Positions 29,442 through 39,316 of a DNA stretch of 64,000 nucleotides are shown piece by piece. Each line of letters opens with the position of its first letter. Within the stretch, counting starts at the first letter, position 1. The position numbers were made by a program, and so were the translations under genes. Source of the stretch: Kalmanozyma brasiliensis GHG001. Lineage: Eukaryota; Basidiomycota; Ustilaginomycetes; Ustilaginales. The stretch covers positions 1,363,304-1,427,303 of the forward strand of contig NW_015961959.1 in assembly GCF_000497045.1 (NCBI RefSeq), read 5' to 3'. The notes under the pieces were generated by a model. The model ran no database searches. It was given only the letters and a program-made list of their open reading frames with translations, and was not told the origin of the DNA.

Positions 29442-30446
29442 ATGTCGGCTACAAAGACCATCTTGGCAGCTGCAGCGGAAAGCTCGCCCACCGGAATCCT
29501 CAAATATGTCCCAAGTCAGGGAGGCAACTACTTCGTTGGTGGAGCCTACGCGCTGTTCAGCGCGCTCACCTTCTTCTACGTCTTCCGTCGCAAAGACTTT
29601 TGGGCACTCTGCTTGCCGATTGGCTGTCTCTGCTCGGCCGTTGGCTTCATTGTGCGACCCTCCATCGATCCGTACAACGTCAGCCTGGGTCTCTACATCA
29701 TCCAGAGCATGTTCGTCGTCATTTCGCCCGCCGCCTTCCTCGCCTTCAACTATCTCCTGTACGGACGCATGATCCTTGCCGTCGACAAGGATTTTGGTAG
29801 CTCGAACGTCGATGCACAATCGCTTGAAAGCCAGCCGCTGACCGCAACGCAAAGGATCACCATGATGAAGAAAGCCGGAGGACCCAAGACGGAAAAGTCG
29901 CGCTTCTCCTTCATCCCCCCTCGCATCGTCGGAACCGTGTTCGTCTGGAGCGATGTCATCACGTTTGTGGTCCAGATCGCGGCGGGTGGTCTCCAGGCTA
30001 CCGGCGCTCTCAACCTCGTCGATGTCGGAGACAAGATGTTTTTGACCGGTGTCAGCCTGCAAGGTGCCTCGTACATCTTCTTCACGCTCCTCCTGACCTA
30101 CGCCACCGTCCTCATCATTCGCGAAGGCGCCCGCAATAACGCTGGCTACATCAAGTCGGACTTGATCATGGGTCTCGAGAAGCCCGTGTTTGCCCTCGTC
30201 GCTGGTCTCTACCTCTCGTCGATCTTTATTATTATTAGGTCCATCTACCGTATCATCGAATTCTCTCAAGGCTACGGCGGCTACCTCGTGTCGCACGAGA
30301 TCTACCTCTTCGTCCTCGACGCTGCTCCTCTGCTCGTCGCTGTCGGCATTTGGGCTGTCATGTGGCCCTCGTCACTCCTCGAAAGCATCTTCGAGAAGCG
30401 ATACTCCGGCTACGGACACTACCCCCTTACCAAGTCGAGCTCGTAA
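29442..30446 (+). CDS. RTA1-like seven-transmembrane protein
   Basis: 334 aa with seven hydrophobic spans. RTA1-family landmarks: FALNYLLYGR-like motif (here FLAFNYLLYGRMI), RIVGTVFVWSDVITFVVQ in the fourth span, QIAAGGLQATG, and the sixth-seventh span segment SIYRIIEFSQGYGGYLVSHEIYLFVLDAAPLL. The family is fungal-specific and plasma-membrane or ER located. Yeast members (Rta1, Rsb1) are linked to sterol-drug resistance and sphingoid-base export. The substrate here is unknown. It has its own TATA box and is convergent with the MFS gene. Confidence 0.9.
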   Translation: MSATKTILAAAAESSPTGILKYVPSQGGNYFVGGAYALFSALTFFYVFRRKDFWALCLPIGCLCSAVGFIVRPSIDPYNVSLGLYIIQSMFVVISPAAFLAFNYLLYGRMILAVDKDFGSSNVDAQSLESQPLTATQRITMMKKAGGPKTEKSRFSFIPPRIVGTVFVWSDVITFVVQIAAGGLQATGALNLVDVGDKMFLTGVSLQGASYIFFTLLLTYATVLIIREGARNNAGYIKSDLIMGLEKPVFALVAGLYLSSIFIIIRSIYRIIEFSQGYGGYLVSHEIYLFVLDAAPLLVAVGIWAVMWPSSLLESIFEKRYSGYGHYPLTKSSS

Positions 30447-30592
30447 GCGAGGAAAAGCGTCTTCTCAGATGGCAAGCAATTTTGGACACTACACTATAGA
30501 TGGGTTTCGGATCGTGACAATTGACAATTGCATAACAAAGTACAGCGTGGCGGCCTGTGTACAAAACAAGTCCCTTGATGAATGGTACGAGA

Positions 30593-32230
30593 TCAGAGCA
30601 TGTACTCAAACTCGGGGTGCTGGTCACCGAGGTACTCTCGGATCTTGGCATCGCCCCAGCCGAATTCCTTGAGCTTGTTGACGCGGTGGTCGCGCTTGCC
30701 CGCCTTGCGTGCCCGGTTCTCCCAAATCATGTACAGCTCGGCGAGCGTGACGAGCACGATGGCAGCACAGTTGAGGCAGAGGTTGACGAGGAAGCCACGC
30801 TTGAAGCGAGGTGCCTCGTTGTTGTAGAAAAGCCAGGTCGAGGTGATGCCGCCGCTGTTAGTGAAGACAATGTAAAGGGCGATGGCGGTAGCGCGCTTGT
30901 AGAGACCGGCGGTGTTGTTGAGCATCCAGCTGATTCCGAGAGGCGGGATCGAGTAGGTACCGCAGGAGAGGATGATGATACCGCCGTAACGCTGGGCGGC
31001 CACGTTCGAGGCGTACGCGAGAGCAATCCCAATGATCGACAGGATGATCAGAAGAACGACCGAGATCCATCGCCACCTGTACCTGTCCGAGAGGAACGCC
31101 GACGTGACCGACACAAAGAAGGCGGCGAACGTGGGCGGTACCGTGAGCAGCTGAGATTCCGCGGTCGATCTGGCGATGCCGAGCGACCTGATGATGGTAG
31201 GACTGAAGAAGGCGTTCGAGTAGAGCAAGGTAGCGTAGGCGTATCCGGACGCAGCAAAGAGCAAGACGAGCGGATCGGTGAAGGTGCGCCACACTTCACG
31301 CAGAACAAATTTGCCAGTGTACTCGAGCGAGGCTTCGTCGGCAACGGCAGCAACGCGCTTCTCGGCTGTGGCGGGCACGTCGGTGACAGCCTCAGAGTCG
31401 GTGGTGGTCTTCTTGGTGACGGGAGGAGCCATGCGGGCGTATGCTAGCTTACGCTCTTGGGGAGTCACCCACCACAGCTTCGAGATGTCGTTGGGCAAGA
31501 TAAAGTAGCAAGCGATGCCAAAGAAGACGGTGAAGATGCCTTCAATGATGAAAATCCAAGCCCATCCTCCGGGATGACGTTTGATGAGACCGATGGCAGT
31601 GGCGAGGAGACCACCGAAAGTGCCGGAGAGCGAGGCGCCCGAAAAGTAGAGGGCCTGTCGGAGACCGAGCTCTTCGCGCTTGTAGAAAAAGGTCAGGTAA
31701 AGAGCAAGTGCTGGCAGGATACCGGCCTCAGTGAGACCGAGGAAAGCGCGGTTGATGTACAGTCCAGTCTTGTTAGATACAAGGCCTTGAAGGGTGGACA
31801 CGAGACCCCAAGAGACGACGAGGAGGGGAATCCAGCGAGCTGGACCGACCTTCTTGACGAGCAGATTGGAGGGGATCTCGAAGACGATGTAGGGAACGTA
31901 GAGCACAGTGAGGGCAATGCGGTAGTCCCTGCCATCCCTGCTCATGCGCAGATCCTGTTCGAGACCGTTGAGTCGAGCTTGTCCAATGTTGGTACGGTCA
32001 AGGAAAGATAGCAGGTAGAGCATCAAGCACAACGGCACGATCTGCCAATCGAGCTTCTTCTTGAGCGACTTTTCGAGAGCGGCGTGCTCTTCGGCGGAGA
32101 GGTTGTCGATGTCATCGTCGGCTCGGTTGGCGGTCTGAAGCTGGCTGCCCTTGGTGTCGTGGACGCTGTCCGATGGGGAGGATGGTTCGGGCTGGTGTGG
32201 CAGCTCTGAGGCGGGAGCTTGGGCGGACAT
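30593..32230 (-). CDS. MFS transporter, anion:cation symporter (Dal5/Tna1-like) family
   Basis: 545 aa from the ATG at 32230; the apparent upstream start is TTG. It has the twelve-span layout of a major-facilitator protein: DRTNIGQARLNGLEQDL after the first span, then ALTVLYVPYIVFEIPSNLLVKKVGPARWIP and RAFLGLTEAGILPALALYLTFFYKREELGLRQAL, which are characteristic of the anion:cation symporter family (allantoate, nicotinate, tartrate, vitamin transporters). A cytosolic acidic N-tail and a central loop are as expected. The substrate cannot be assigned. A TATA box lies about 100 bp upstream on the minus strand. Confidence 0.9.
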   Translation of the reverse strand: MSAQAPASELPHQPEPSSPSDSVHDTKGSQLQTANRADDDIDNLSAEEHAALEKSLKKKLDWQIVPLCLMLYLLSFLDRTNIGQARLNGLEQDLRMSRDGRDYRIALTVLYVPYIVFEIPSNLLVKKVGPARWIPLLVVSWGLVSTLQGLVSNKTGLYINRAFLGLTEAGILPALALYLTFFYKREELGLRQALYFSGASLSGTFGGLLATAIGLIKRHPGGWAWIFIIEGIFTVFFGIACYFILPNDISKLWWVTPQERKLAYARMAPPVTKKTTTDSEAVTDVPATAEKRVAAVADEASLEYTGKFVLREVWRTFTDPLVLLFAASGYAYATLLYSNAFFSPTIIRSLGIARSTAESQLLTVPPTFAAFFVSVTSAFLSDRYRWRWISVVLLIILSIIGIALAYASNVAAQRYGGIIILSCGTYSIPPLGISWMLNNTAGLYKRATAIALYIVFTNSGGITSTWLFYNNEAPRFKRGFLVNLCLNCAAIVLVTLAELYMIWENRARKAGKRDHRVNKLKEFGWGDAKIREYLGDQHPEFEYML

Positions 32231-32325
32231 GCTGAGCAACGTTCCGCGTTGGGGATGGAGATGGAGAGAGGAAGCAAGGGAGAGGTACGAAGGGTCGATC
32301 TCAGATCAGCACGATCTCGAGACTT

Positions 32326-32331
32326 CTTATA
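32326..32331 (-). promoter_or_regulatory. TATA box of the MFS transporter gene
   Basis: TATAAG read on the minus strand, 96 bp upstream of the ATG at 32230. Confidence 0.5.
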
Positions 32332-33974
32332 GTAAAGTTCGAGCGAGAGCTAAGCAACGCGACGAGATGCGTGGGCACATGTGCGATCAAAGTGGCGGAG
32401 GGACCGCTCGGATATAAATGGACTGAACGATATTCTTGGCGCCCACCTCAATGGTCCCGCCCTGCATGGGAAGCAAAGCAGCTGCACGAGCGGAAGTGGC
32501 AAGCGAGGTTGACATTGGTGCGAGTCGAGTCAGGTATGCAGTCGGCTTCAATAAGGGTCGAACGGCAACAATGGCAAAAATTTGTGCCGGAGGAGAGCGA
32601 GAGCGGATCGCGCCAATCATCGAGCAGCGGTTGTCGAAATGAGGCGGTTAAGCGAGCGTCGAAGGCGAACTCGAGCTCAAAATTGGCCCGGTGCGACCTT
32701 GAACCCGTCCAACAGGGCGCTTGCACCACAGTGTCCAAAGCCGATGTTTAGCCGCGCAGCTGGGCTCCTTCTCCGGGTTGAGAAGAAGCGTCTGAGTTCA
32801 AACCCTGTCAGCCACCACGCATCCCCCGCGTCGATCCCTTGCCCGTGTCCCGCTCCTCGGAATGTCTTGCTCGTGTGCAAATTGCTGCTCCCTCTCTACT
32901 GTAGTTTTTCCTTTGCGCTCGGGTGGGAGCATGACGTCGGCTCCCTTGTCGACTGTCCGCGTCTAGCGGTCTCTCGACGGCGGAATGAGACGACCTTTGA
33001 CGGCTAGTGGGAAGCGTGATTCAAGGCGCTGCGGTCGATGTGTGGGCGGGCTTTGAAAGCGAAAGGGGCTCAGCCACGTCGAACGACCCTCGGTTTGTGA
33101 TCTCCGCGGAAAGAGGTCAACGATGTGTGCTTCTTTTCTGCCGCTCCGGCTGCGACGAATGCCGGAAGCTTTTTGTTCTCGTGTTGTCAATCCCAGTGGC
33201 TTGCTTTCCCCACACTGAAAACCCGCAGGGCCTCGTTCTTGGCGTTCCTCAGACCACACGTTGGTCCCCTTGTTTGATAGCCGAGGTCAGTGTGGACATG
33301 CCCTGTGCCTCGTGTCTCGTTGCTGATCTTATCCCCATCTTCCCCGCGCCTCGGCTTCGTCGACCCCGCAAAAGCCACACGAGATCGCTGCGCACGCGAG
33401 CAACGGCTTTGACGGTGGAGCTGACGCCGTTGAAGCCGACTCCGCTGCGGCCAACCTCCTTGAAGACATCGACGCCATTGATCTGCAGCAAGACGCCCAC
33501 GTTGCTGAGCTACGTTATCGGAAAGGTCCGTTATGCGGGATAGCTGTGGACTTCCTCCGACCATGCATTGCCTCGAGAGACAATGGAGAATGTGGAATGG
33601 CCTCGGCGGTGCCTGGGTCTTTGGTTTGCACCTGCCTGACCTCGGTGGCTGATGTGACAACACGACGAGGCGCTTCGAAGATGGCCCAATCGGGGCTGCT
33701 TGAGATCGATTCGATCGCTCTGACTGGCAGGAACTATCTCGACCTAACAATCACAAATCCTAAATTTGTTAGCCGGCGGATCCTCGGTCATGACGGTTTG
33801 CAGGTCGAAAAAAAGTGCACTTTGCGAAAGGGTCTTTGCGAAGAAGTGACGCTGATCACCGGCCAAAAAAAAAAGTGACTCGGTGACCATGGAGAGGAGA
33901 GATTTTTGGGCCAGGCTCAGCTCCACCATATCATCTCTCTCGCCCTTCGCCATCGATCATTCTCGGCAGCGAAC
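32332..33974. other. Divergent intergenic region (MFS / DAHP synthase)
   Basis: 1.64 kb. A plus-strand TATAAA-like site occurs near 32413 and an A-tract near 33865. Open frames here begin at non-ATG codons and show no bias. No gene supported. Confidence 0.5.
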
Positions 33975-35732
33975 ATGTCGTCGACATCCACTGCAGCAGG
34001 CGCTTCGGCGTCAACGCGAAGCTACCATGCTAACCCCACCTGGAAGTCCAAGAAGGAGGCACAGCAAGTCGACTACCCATCCAAGGAAGCCTTCCAATCG
34101 GTCATGGACAGGATCGAGCGTCTGCCGGGCCTCGTCTCACCCAACGAGATCGACCGTCTCCGATCGCAGCTAGCCTCTGTCGCAGAGGGCAACGCCTTCC
34201 TACTCCAGACCGGCGACTGCGCAGAGCTCTTTGACTACTGCAATCCGGAACAGATCCAAGCCAAGCTCAAACTCTCGCTACTCATGAGTCTCATTCTCAT
34301 CTGGGGCGCTCGCAAGCCAGTCGTTCGTATCGGTCGTATTGCTGGTCAGTACGCCAAGCCGCGCTCCAAGCCTACCGAGATCATCACCAAGGTCGACCCT
34401 GCTACGGGCGAGACGTCCAAACACGAGATCATCTCGTTCCGCGGCGACAACATCAACGCTTTTAGCCCAGAGCCGGCAAGTGGACGCATTCCAGATCCTG
34501 AACGCCTGCTCCAGGCCTACTTCCACTCCGCAGCTACACTCAATCATATCCGCTCCGAATTGGCCAGCGGTCTGGCCGACCTCCACGCTCCCCGACAGTG
34601 GTCCTTCCAACACGTCCAGTCCAGCGCACTCCAAGCCGAGTTCGAATCGGTCGTCGACTCGCTGACGGACGCACTCGACTTTATGAAAACGATTGGAGCG
34701 GATCCCAGCACCTTTGCCTCTAGCAGCGTACTCAACTCGGTCGACTACTTTATCAGCCACGAAGGTCTCTCGCTTGCCTACGAGGAAGCCCTGACGAGGC
34801 TGGTACGTAAGCCGACAACAGCCAATCCTCACGCAGCTCGCAACGTCCACCCCTCGGACGTGCCCGATATCAAAGACGACTTCGAGCGATACGATTTGTC
34901 GGCGCATACTATTTGGCTCGGTGACAGGACAAGACAGCTTGATGGCGCACACGTCGACTTCTTCTCCTCCATTCGCAACCCAGTTGGCATCAAGGTCGGT
35001 CCGTCCATGAAGCCGGAGGAGCTGATCCAGATCCTGGATGTCCTCAACCCGGATGTCGCCATTCCCGCATCTGCTTCGTCTGGCCGTGCGAGTGGCTGGT
35101 CGACGCCCAGCGGTGCATCGAACGTCGTCTACGGCAAGGAGAAAGGTCGCGTTATGGTCATCATCCGTCTCGGTGCCGGCAAGGTCGCTTCGCATCTGCC
35201 ACCATTGCTCGAGGCCATCGCAGCCAGCAACCACAAAGACTCGATCATTCTCCTTTGCGATCCTATGCATGGCAACACACAGACCAGCCCTTACCCGCCT
35301 GCGTCCTCCGATCCCAATGCGCAGCCGCTCAAGACTCGCTCGTTTGGCGACATCATCTCCGAGATCCTCTCCTTCCTTCAGATCATCTCGTCCGACTTCC
35401 CGACTCTCCACCTCGGCGGTGTTCATCTCGAGTTGACAGGCGACAAGGACGTCACCGAGTGCTTCGGAGGCTCGATGCGCTTGGAGCCAAAAGATCTCGA
35501 GCGCGGCTACAAGAGTCACTGCGACCCTAGGCTCAACTTTGAACAGTCGCTCGATGTCGCTTTCCTGCTTTCGCACTACTTCCGCAACCAGCGTCTGGTC
35601 GGTAAGGCGAGAGGAGGCGCGAGGACTGAGGAGGAGATCCAGAAGCAGCAGGCTATCATTGCGTCTGGCTCGGGCGACGAGCTGCTGGCTGAGCTGATCT
35701 GTGGGATCACCAACCGTCCTCAGTCGTCGTGA
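33975..35732 (+). CDS. Class II (plant-type) DAHP synthase
   Basis: 585 aa from the ATG at 33975. The class II 3-deoxy-D-arabino-heptulosonate 7-phosphate synthase motifs are all present: LLQTGDCAELF (metal-binding Cys), KPVVRIGRIAGQYAKPRS, FRGDNIN, SHEGLSLAYEEALTR, HTIWLGDRTRQLDGAH, NPVGIKVGPS, LCDPMHGNT, the metal-ligand GGVHLELTG with Glu, and SHCDPRLN. The enzyme condenses phosphoenolpyruvate and erythrose 4-phosphate, the first step of the shikimate pathway to aromatic amino acids. Length is complete. The frame is open 69 nt upstream from another ATG-like start, but that part reads as leader. Confidence 0.96.
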   Translation: MSSTSTAAGASASTRSYHANPTWKSKKEAQQVDYPSKEAFQSVMDRIERLPGLVSPNEIDRLRSQLASVAEGNAFLLQTGDCAELFDYCNPEQIQAKLKLSLLMSLILIWGARKPVVRIGRIAGQYAKPRSKPTEIITKVDPATGETSKHEIISFRGDNINAFSPEPASGRIPDPERLLQAYFHSAATLNHIRSELASGLADLHAPRQWSFQHVQSSALQAEFESVVDSLTDALDFMKTIGADPSTFASSSVLNSVDYFISHEGLSLAYEEALTRLVRKPTTANPHAARNVHPSDVPDIKDDFERYDLSAHTIWLGDRTRQLDGAHVDFFSSIRNPVGIKVGPSMKPEELIQILDVLNPDVAIPASASSGRASGWSTPSGASNVVYGKEKGRVMVIIRLGAGKVASHLPPLLEAIAASNHKDSIILLCDPMHGNTQTSPYPPASSDPNAQPLKTRSFGDIISEILSFLQIISSDFPTLHLGGVHLELTGDKDVTECFGGSMRLEPKDLERGYKSHCDPRLNFEQSLDVAFLLSHYFRNQRLVGKARGGARTEEEIQKQQAIIASGSGDELLAELICGITNRPQSS

Positions 35733-35964
35733 TTGAGTCATTTGCTCTGTCTGCATCAATTCTAAGGCGAGGTTCTTCACGCAAACGCCCGGTTGCTGAA
35801 TGAAGAGCATGTGAATTGTGAAGGAATGACATGAGGCCATGAGGCAGGCAAGTGGACTGTCAGAAAGAATAAGACCAACGTCGACGAACAACGAGTGAGT
35901 CAGAGAAGCACGGTGATTTCGGCCAGCCGAGTCGACCGCGAACCGCATCGCATCACCCGCACGA

Positions 35965-38091
35965 CTATCGTGGCGATGGCCCATCGCGGGACTCTTGGGT
36001 CGTTGACTCGCGCGACGTCTCAAACGACGGTAGACGCTGTAGCCTGTGTCTTCCCTTCTGCACTGAGCCCTTCGAGGAGTGTGCCAGCCGATAACGACGA
36101 AACACCAGCCCGGGCGAGCTGCGTGGATCTGTGGGGTCGAAGTCCGGATTCGGTTCTTCTTTGATCGACAAGGACGGCTTGAAGCCTCGCAGGTGCGGCG
36201 AGGTGAGCTCCGTATGCTCGGTTGCGGTCGGGAAGAGGAAGCTCTGCACGCGCTTCAAGGTGGGTTGGAGCTTAGGAGGGCGCTTGCGCTTTTTGGCAGG
36301 GACATCGGACGAGGTGGTTTCGTCGATGTGGGAGGGCGGCTCGACGTCGGCAGCAGCAGGAGCAGATGGAGGAGCAGAGGCTCCGCTCGACGGAGAGACG
36401 TCCTTCATCTCCTCGTCCTTGCGCAGATCGCGTTCGATGCTTTGAGGTGCGTTCGCGGTCCCTTCCGCACCTTGACGAGATTCCCTGCCAGAGCCGTCTT
36501 CTTCGCTCTTGTGCGTCTCGCTTTCGATGGACGGCGTCACGGTACCTGACCGCATCTCCTGGTCCCTCAGCGGATACACTTTGGCGGCCGATATCTTGGC
36601 ATGTCTGAACGGATCCGGGTGGTAGATGGCATAGTCGACGTCGTTCCACTGCGCAGCCTCTTGTGCATTGCGCTGGGCTTCTGGCGATGGTTGACCGGCG
36701 TACCAGCCCACACTGGCGCTCGAGCTACTTTTTGGCCCGAACGTCGTCGCCGGAGCGACGCTCGGTCTTGCATGTTCGTGGCTCAGCTGCTCCTGTTCCA
36801 GTCGGGCGCGCGCAGCTTGTAGCTGCTCGGCATAGTCAACAGGTAGCCTGAACATGGACAGTGGAGTGTGGCCGCCTGTCCCTGGTTGCGAATGAGGAGT
36901 CATAGCACCAGGCGTGGAGACGCGTGGAGATGGATCGCCACCCAAAGGAGTACGCAGCTCTGGCGAGCGCGCCCATCCTGGGCTCATTCGAGCGTGCTCT
37001 GGCGTAAAGGATCCTGGCGTGCTGAGGTCAGGTGTGATGGGGTTCGAGACATCTGCATCCGCTTCTGCGGGATCGCCGACATGCTTGTGACTCTGTTCTG
37101 GCGTCGGAGCTTGTACAGGGGCTGACCGAGAGGGCATCGAGCCGCCGTCCTGCTGTCCTGACGGGATGTGCTCTGGATGACCAGAGTAGCGCATCGCTGC
37201 CTTTCGTATCTGTTCCTCTTGAAAGTTCTGCAGTGTTCTGTACCTATCCCCCATACCGACAAAGGCGTTGCTCAAAGGCTCCACGATCCTCGCCTGCCCA
37301 GCGCTCTGTTGGTCTAGCGAAGGTTGTCGATCGCCATCGCTCGGGCGACGACTCTCGGCCGTGCTTTGGGATCCACCGGCCCAGGGAAGGTGTGCCGAGT
37401 CGTCAGACTCGATCTCAGGCACTGGATGACGAGGAGGGCCAAGGTCCTGCCCTGGTACCTGACGGAACGGATTGAACCCGGGCTGGCGCTCGAACCGACG
37501 AGTGCGTGGTCTTCTGCCAGGTCTGCGAGACCCGCTCGGAACCGACATCTCGTCGTCATGCTCTGTTCCACCTGAAAGGCCAGCTTTCGACTGTGCAGCT
37601 TCATCACCTTGCTCTTCAGCCATCTCTGGCAGATGCGGTTTGGCAACCGTCTGCAGACCAAGATCTTCATCGGTACCCTTGATGAACCCGGTGAGCTCCT
37701 TCTTGTACCGAAAAGGACCGTCTTGGAGTATGAGCGGCACACGCAGCACTCTCGGTAGGAAGTAATGTCGCCGCAGATCAGGCTCGTACCTCCACTCCTT
37801 CTTGATGCCTTTGGCGAACGAATAGGGCTCTTTGATCTTGTCGATGTAGCGAAGAGCGGATGCGTACTTGCTGCGAACGCCTTCGCGGATGGGATTGCCA
37901 TCCTGGAAGATTTGCCAGTCCTTGAGCTTGTCGGGCAGCTCCGCTTTGAGCAGGCGCTTCTCTACCAGGACAGCATGCCTGTCGTGGTCTCGCAAGTGGT
38001 GATCAGATGAGTGCTGCGTCAAGCGCGACGATTCGGATGGCGGCGTGATGAGCAGCAAAAGGAGGAGGAGTCGAGGAAGAGGAACGTGCAT
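35965..38091 (-). CDS. Large cysteine-free putative secreted protein
   Basis: 708 aa, single exon. It begins with a short basic/hydrophobic leader containing seven consecutive leucines, which is a good signal-peptide core, with possible cleavage near residue 20. A Lys-Arg pair near residue 45 could be a Kex2 site. Residues 45-150 look ordered and contain aromatic/basic segments (KLKDWQIFQDGNPIREGV, KKEWRYEPDLRRHYFLPRVLRVPLILQDGPFRYKKEL). The rest is Ser/Pro/Gly/Glu-rich and probably disordered. A run PAKKRKRPPK near residue 600 looks like a nuclear-localisation signal. I counted no cysteine. Unknown function; a secreted effector or a false signal-peptide prediction on a nuclear protein are both possible. 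Confidence 0.65.
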   Translation of the reverse strand: MHVPLPRLLLLLLLITPPSESSRLTQHSSDHHLRDHDRHAVLVEKRLLKAELPDKLKDWQIFQDGNPIREGVRSKYASALRYIDKIKEPYSFAKGIKKEWRYEPDLRRHYFLPRVLRVPLILQDGPFRYKKELTGFIKGTDEDLGLQTVAKPHLPEMAEEQGDEAAQSKAGLSGGTEHDDEMSVPSGSRRPGRRPRTRRFERQPGFNPFRQVPGQDLGPPRHPVPEIESDDSAHLPWAGGSQSTAESRRPSDGDRQPSLDQQSAGQARIVEPLSNAFVGMGDRYRTLQNFQEEQIRKAAMRYSGHPEHIPSGQQDGGSMPSRSAPVQAPTPEQSHKHVGDPAEADADVSNPITPDLSTPGSFTPEHARMSPGWARSPELRTPLGGDPSPRVSTPGAMTPHSQPGTGGHTPLSMFRLPVDYAEQLQAARARLEQEQLSHEHARPSVAPATTFGPKSSSSASVGWYAGQPSPEAQRNAQEAAQWNDVDYAIYHPDPFRHAKISAAKVYPLRDQEMRSGTVTPSIESETHKSEEDGSGRESRQGAEGTANAPQSIERDLRKDEEMKDVSPSSGASAPPSAPAAADVEPPSHIDETTSSDVPAKKRKRPPKLQPTLKRVQSFLFPTATEHTELTSPHLRGFKPSLSIKEEPNPDFDPTDPRSSPGLVFRRYRLAHSSKGSVQKGRHRLQRLPSFETSRESTTQESRDGPSPR

Positions 38092-39316
38092 GATGCCGAG
38101 TGTATCCGAAAGCAGCCACTGCTGCTCATCGTACAGCTACGGTTCGCTGTGTAGTGAGTGTGCTCCGTCTAGTGTTTCATGAAGGAACGATCGAGGCGAG
38201 AACGTGCGTGTAACGGATGCGAGTTGCGGATATGACCGGCTGGCCACGCGGATGCTCGTTGCCTTTGGTGATCGACGAATCAGCTGCAGGCAACACTCGG
38301 CATGACCGTGAGTTCCAGCGTGACGGTAGACAAGTGCTCGCTTGCAACAGATGAAGTCGAGACCGCGGCCCCTAAAAGACACCTACTGGTAGATGAAAGG
38401 AAGTGGGATCTGCGTGGCTTCAAGGCCAGTGGGAGCGCCTTCATCTGACCGGACCGGGTGAGGAGCCGGGAAGCTCAGGGCTCCCGTCCCGATCGTCCCA
38501 GTGCCAGCAACTTTGGTGGCCATGATAGGGTTTACTAAAAGTAGCATCTGTCGCGATTCATTCAGACATCAACGGGAACGATGAATAGGGTTTAGGGCCG
38601 GTAAAGGTCTCCTTGTTGCAGCTTGACCTGACACAAGCTGACCGGTCATGGAAGGAGCTACATGCAGCTCCTGGCTTGCTTAGACCGACGCTGTGTCAGA
38701 TGGTCCGGCGTCTTCAGACGTCGTCGTCATCATTCTACGCGGCTGCAACCCACGCAGCCACACGATCAAGCGTCACCGCCCACCACCCACACCATATTTG
38801 GATATGTGTTAAGGCTAAACATGGATTGCCGCTTTTCCACGTGCAAAATTGAAAGCGTGCTCTGCTCCACCTGCCAAGGCTGACTTCGAAGTCACTCGCG
38901 CAGCAGCAGCAGCTGTTCTCAAAGAGTAAAGTCGAGGGCGCAAGAGATTGCGGGGAAGACGCAGCCAAATTGGCCGACTTGTCTCGAGGCCACATGGCCA
39001 GCTGATGCAATCCGGACCAGTTTTGGATCGTCGGCGTACAGCACAGTGTGCAGCCATCGTTGGAATTGCCAGCGTCTCTTCCATCCACATCTCCATTGTT
39101 TCGCCAGCTCCCACCCACCACTCTTCTTCACCCACCATCCACCCTCGAGGAGCGCCAGTTCGCGCCATCCGCTGCAACAAGAATGGCCTGATTATCATGG
39201 AATAGACGGATTCCCTTCCATCCCGGACAAGCCCGAACCCCACCCCGTCTTCGTCCTCCGAGGAAAGCGCAAGTCCATTCGGCCGACCCCTTGATCGGCA
39301 CAGCCCATCTCGCACG
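38092..39316. promoter_or_regulatory. Divergent intergenic region
   Basis: 1.2 kb between the cysteine-free protein gene (minus) and the GRAM-domain gene (plus). Only short frames without coding bias; no repeats or RNA genes seen. Confidence 0.5.

Noticed and set aside
33187..33750. 187-codon minus-strand ORF upstream of DAHP synthase
   Set aside because: Random-looking composition and a non-conserved position; probably leader or promoter sequence.
34278..36023. 581-codon minus-strand ORF over DAHP synthase
   Set aside because: Antisense shadow. The plus strand carries every class II motif, and this frame is repetitive and featureless.
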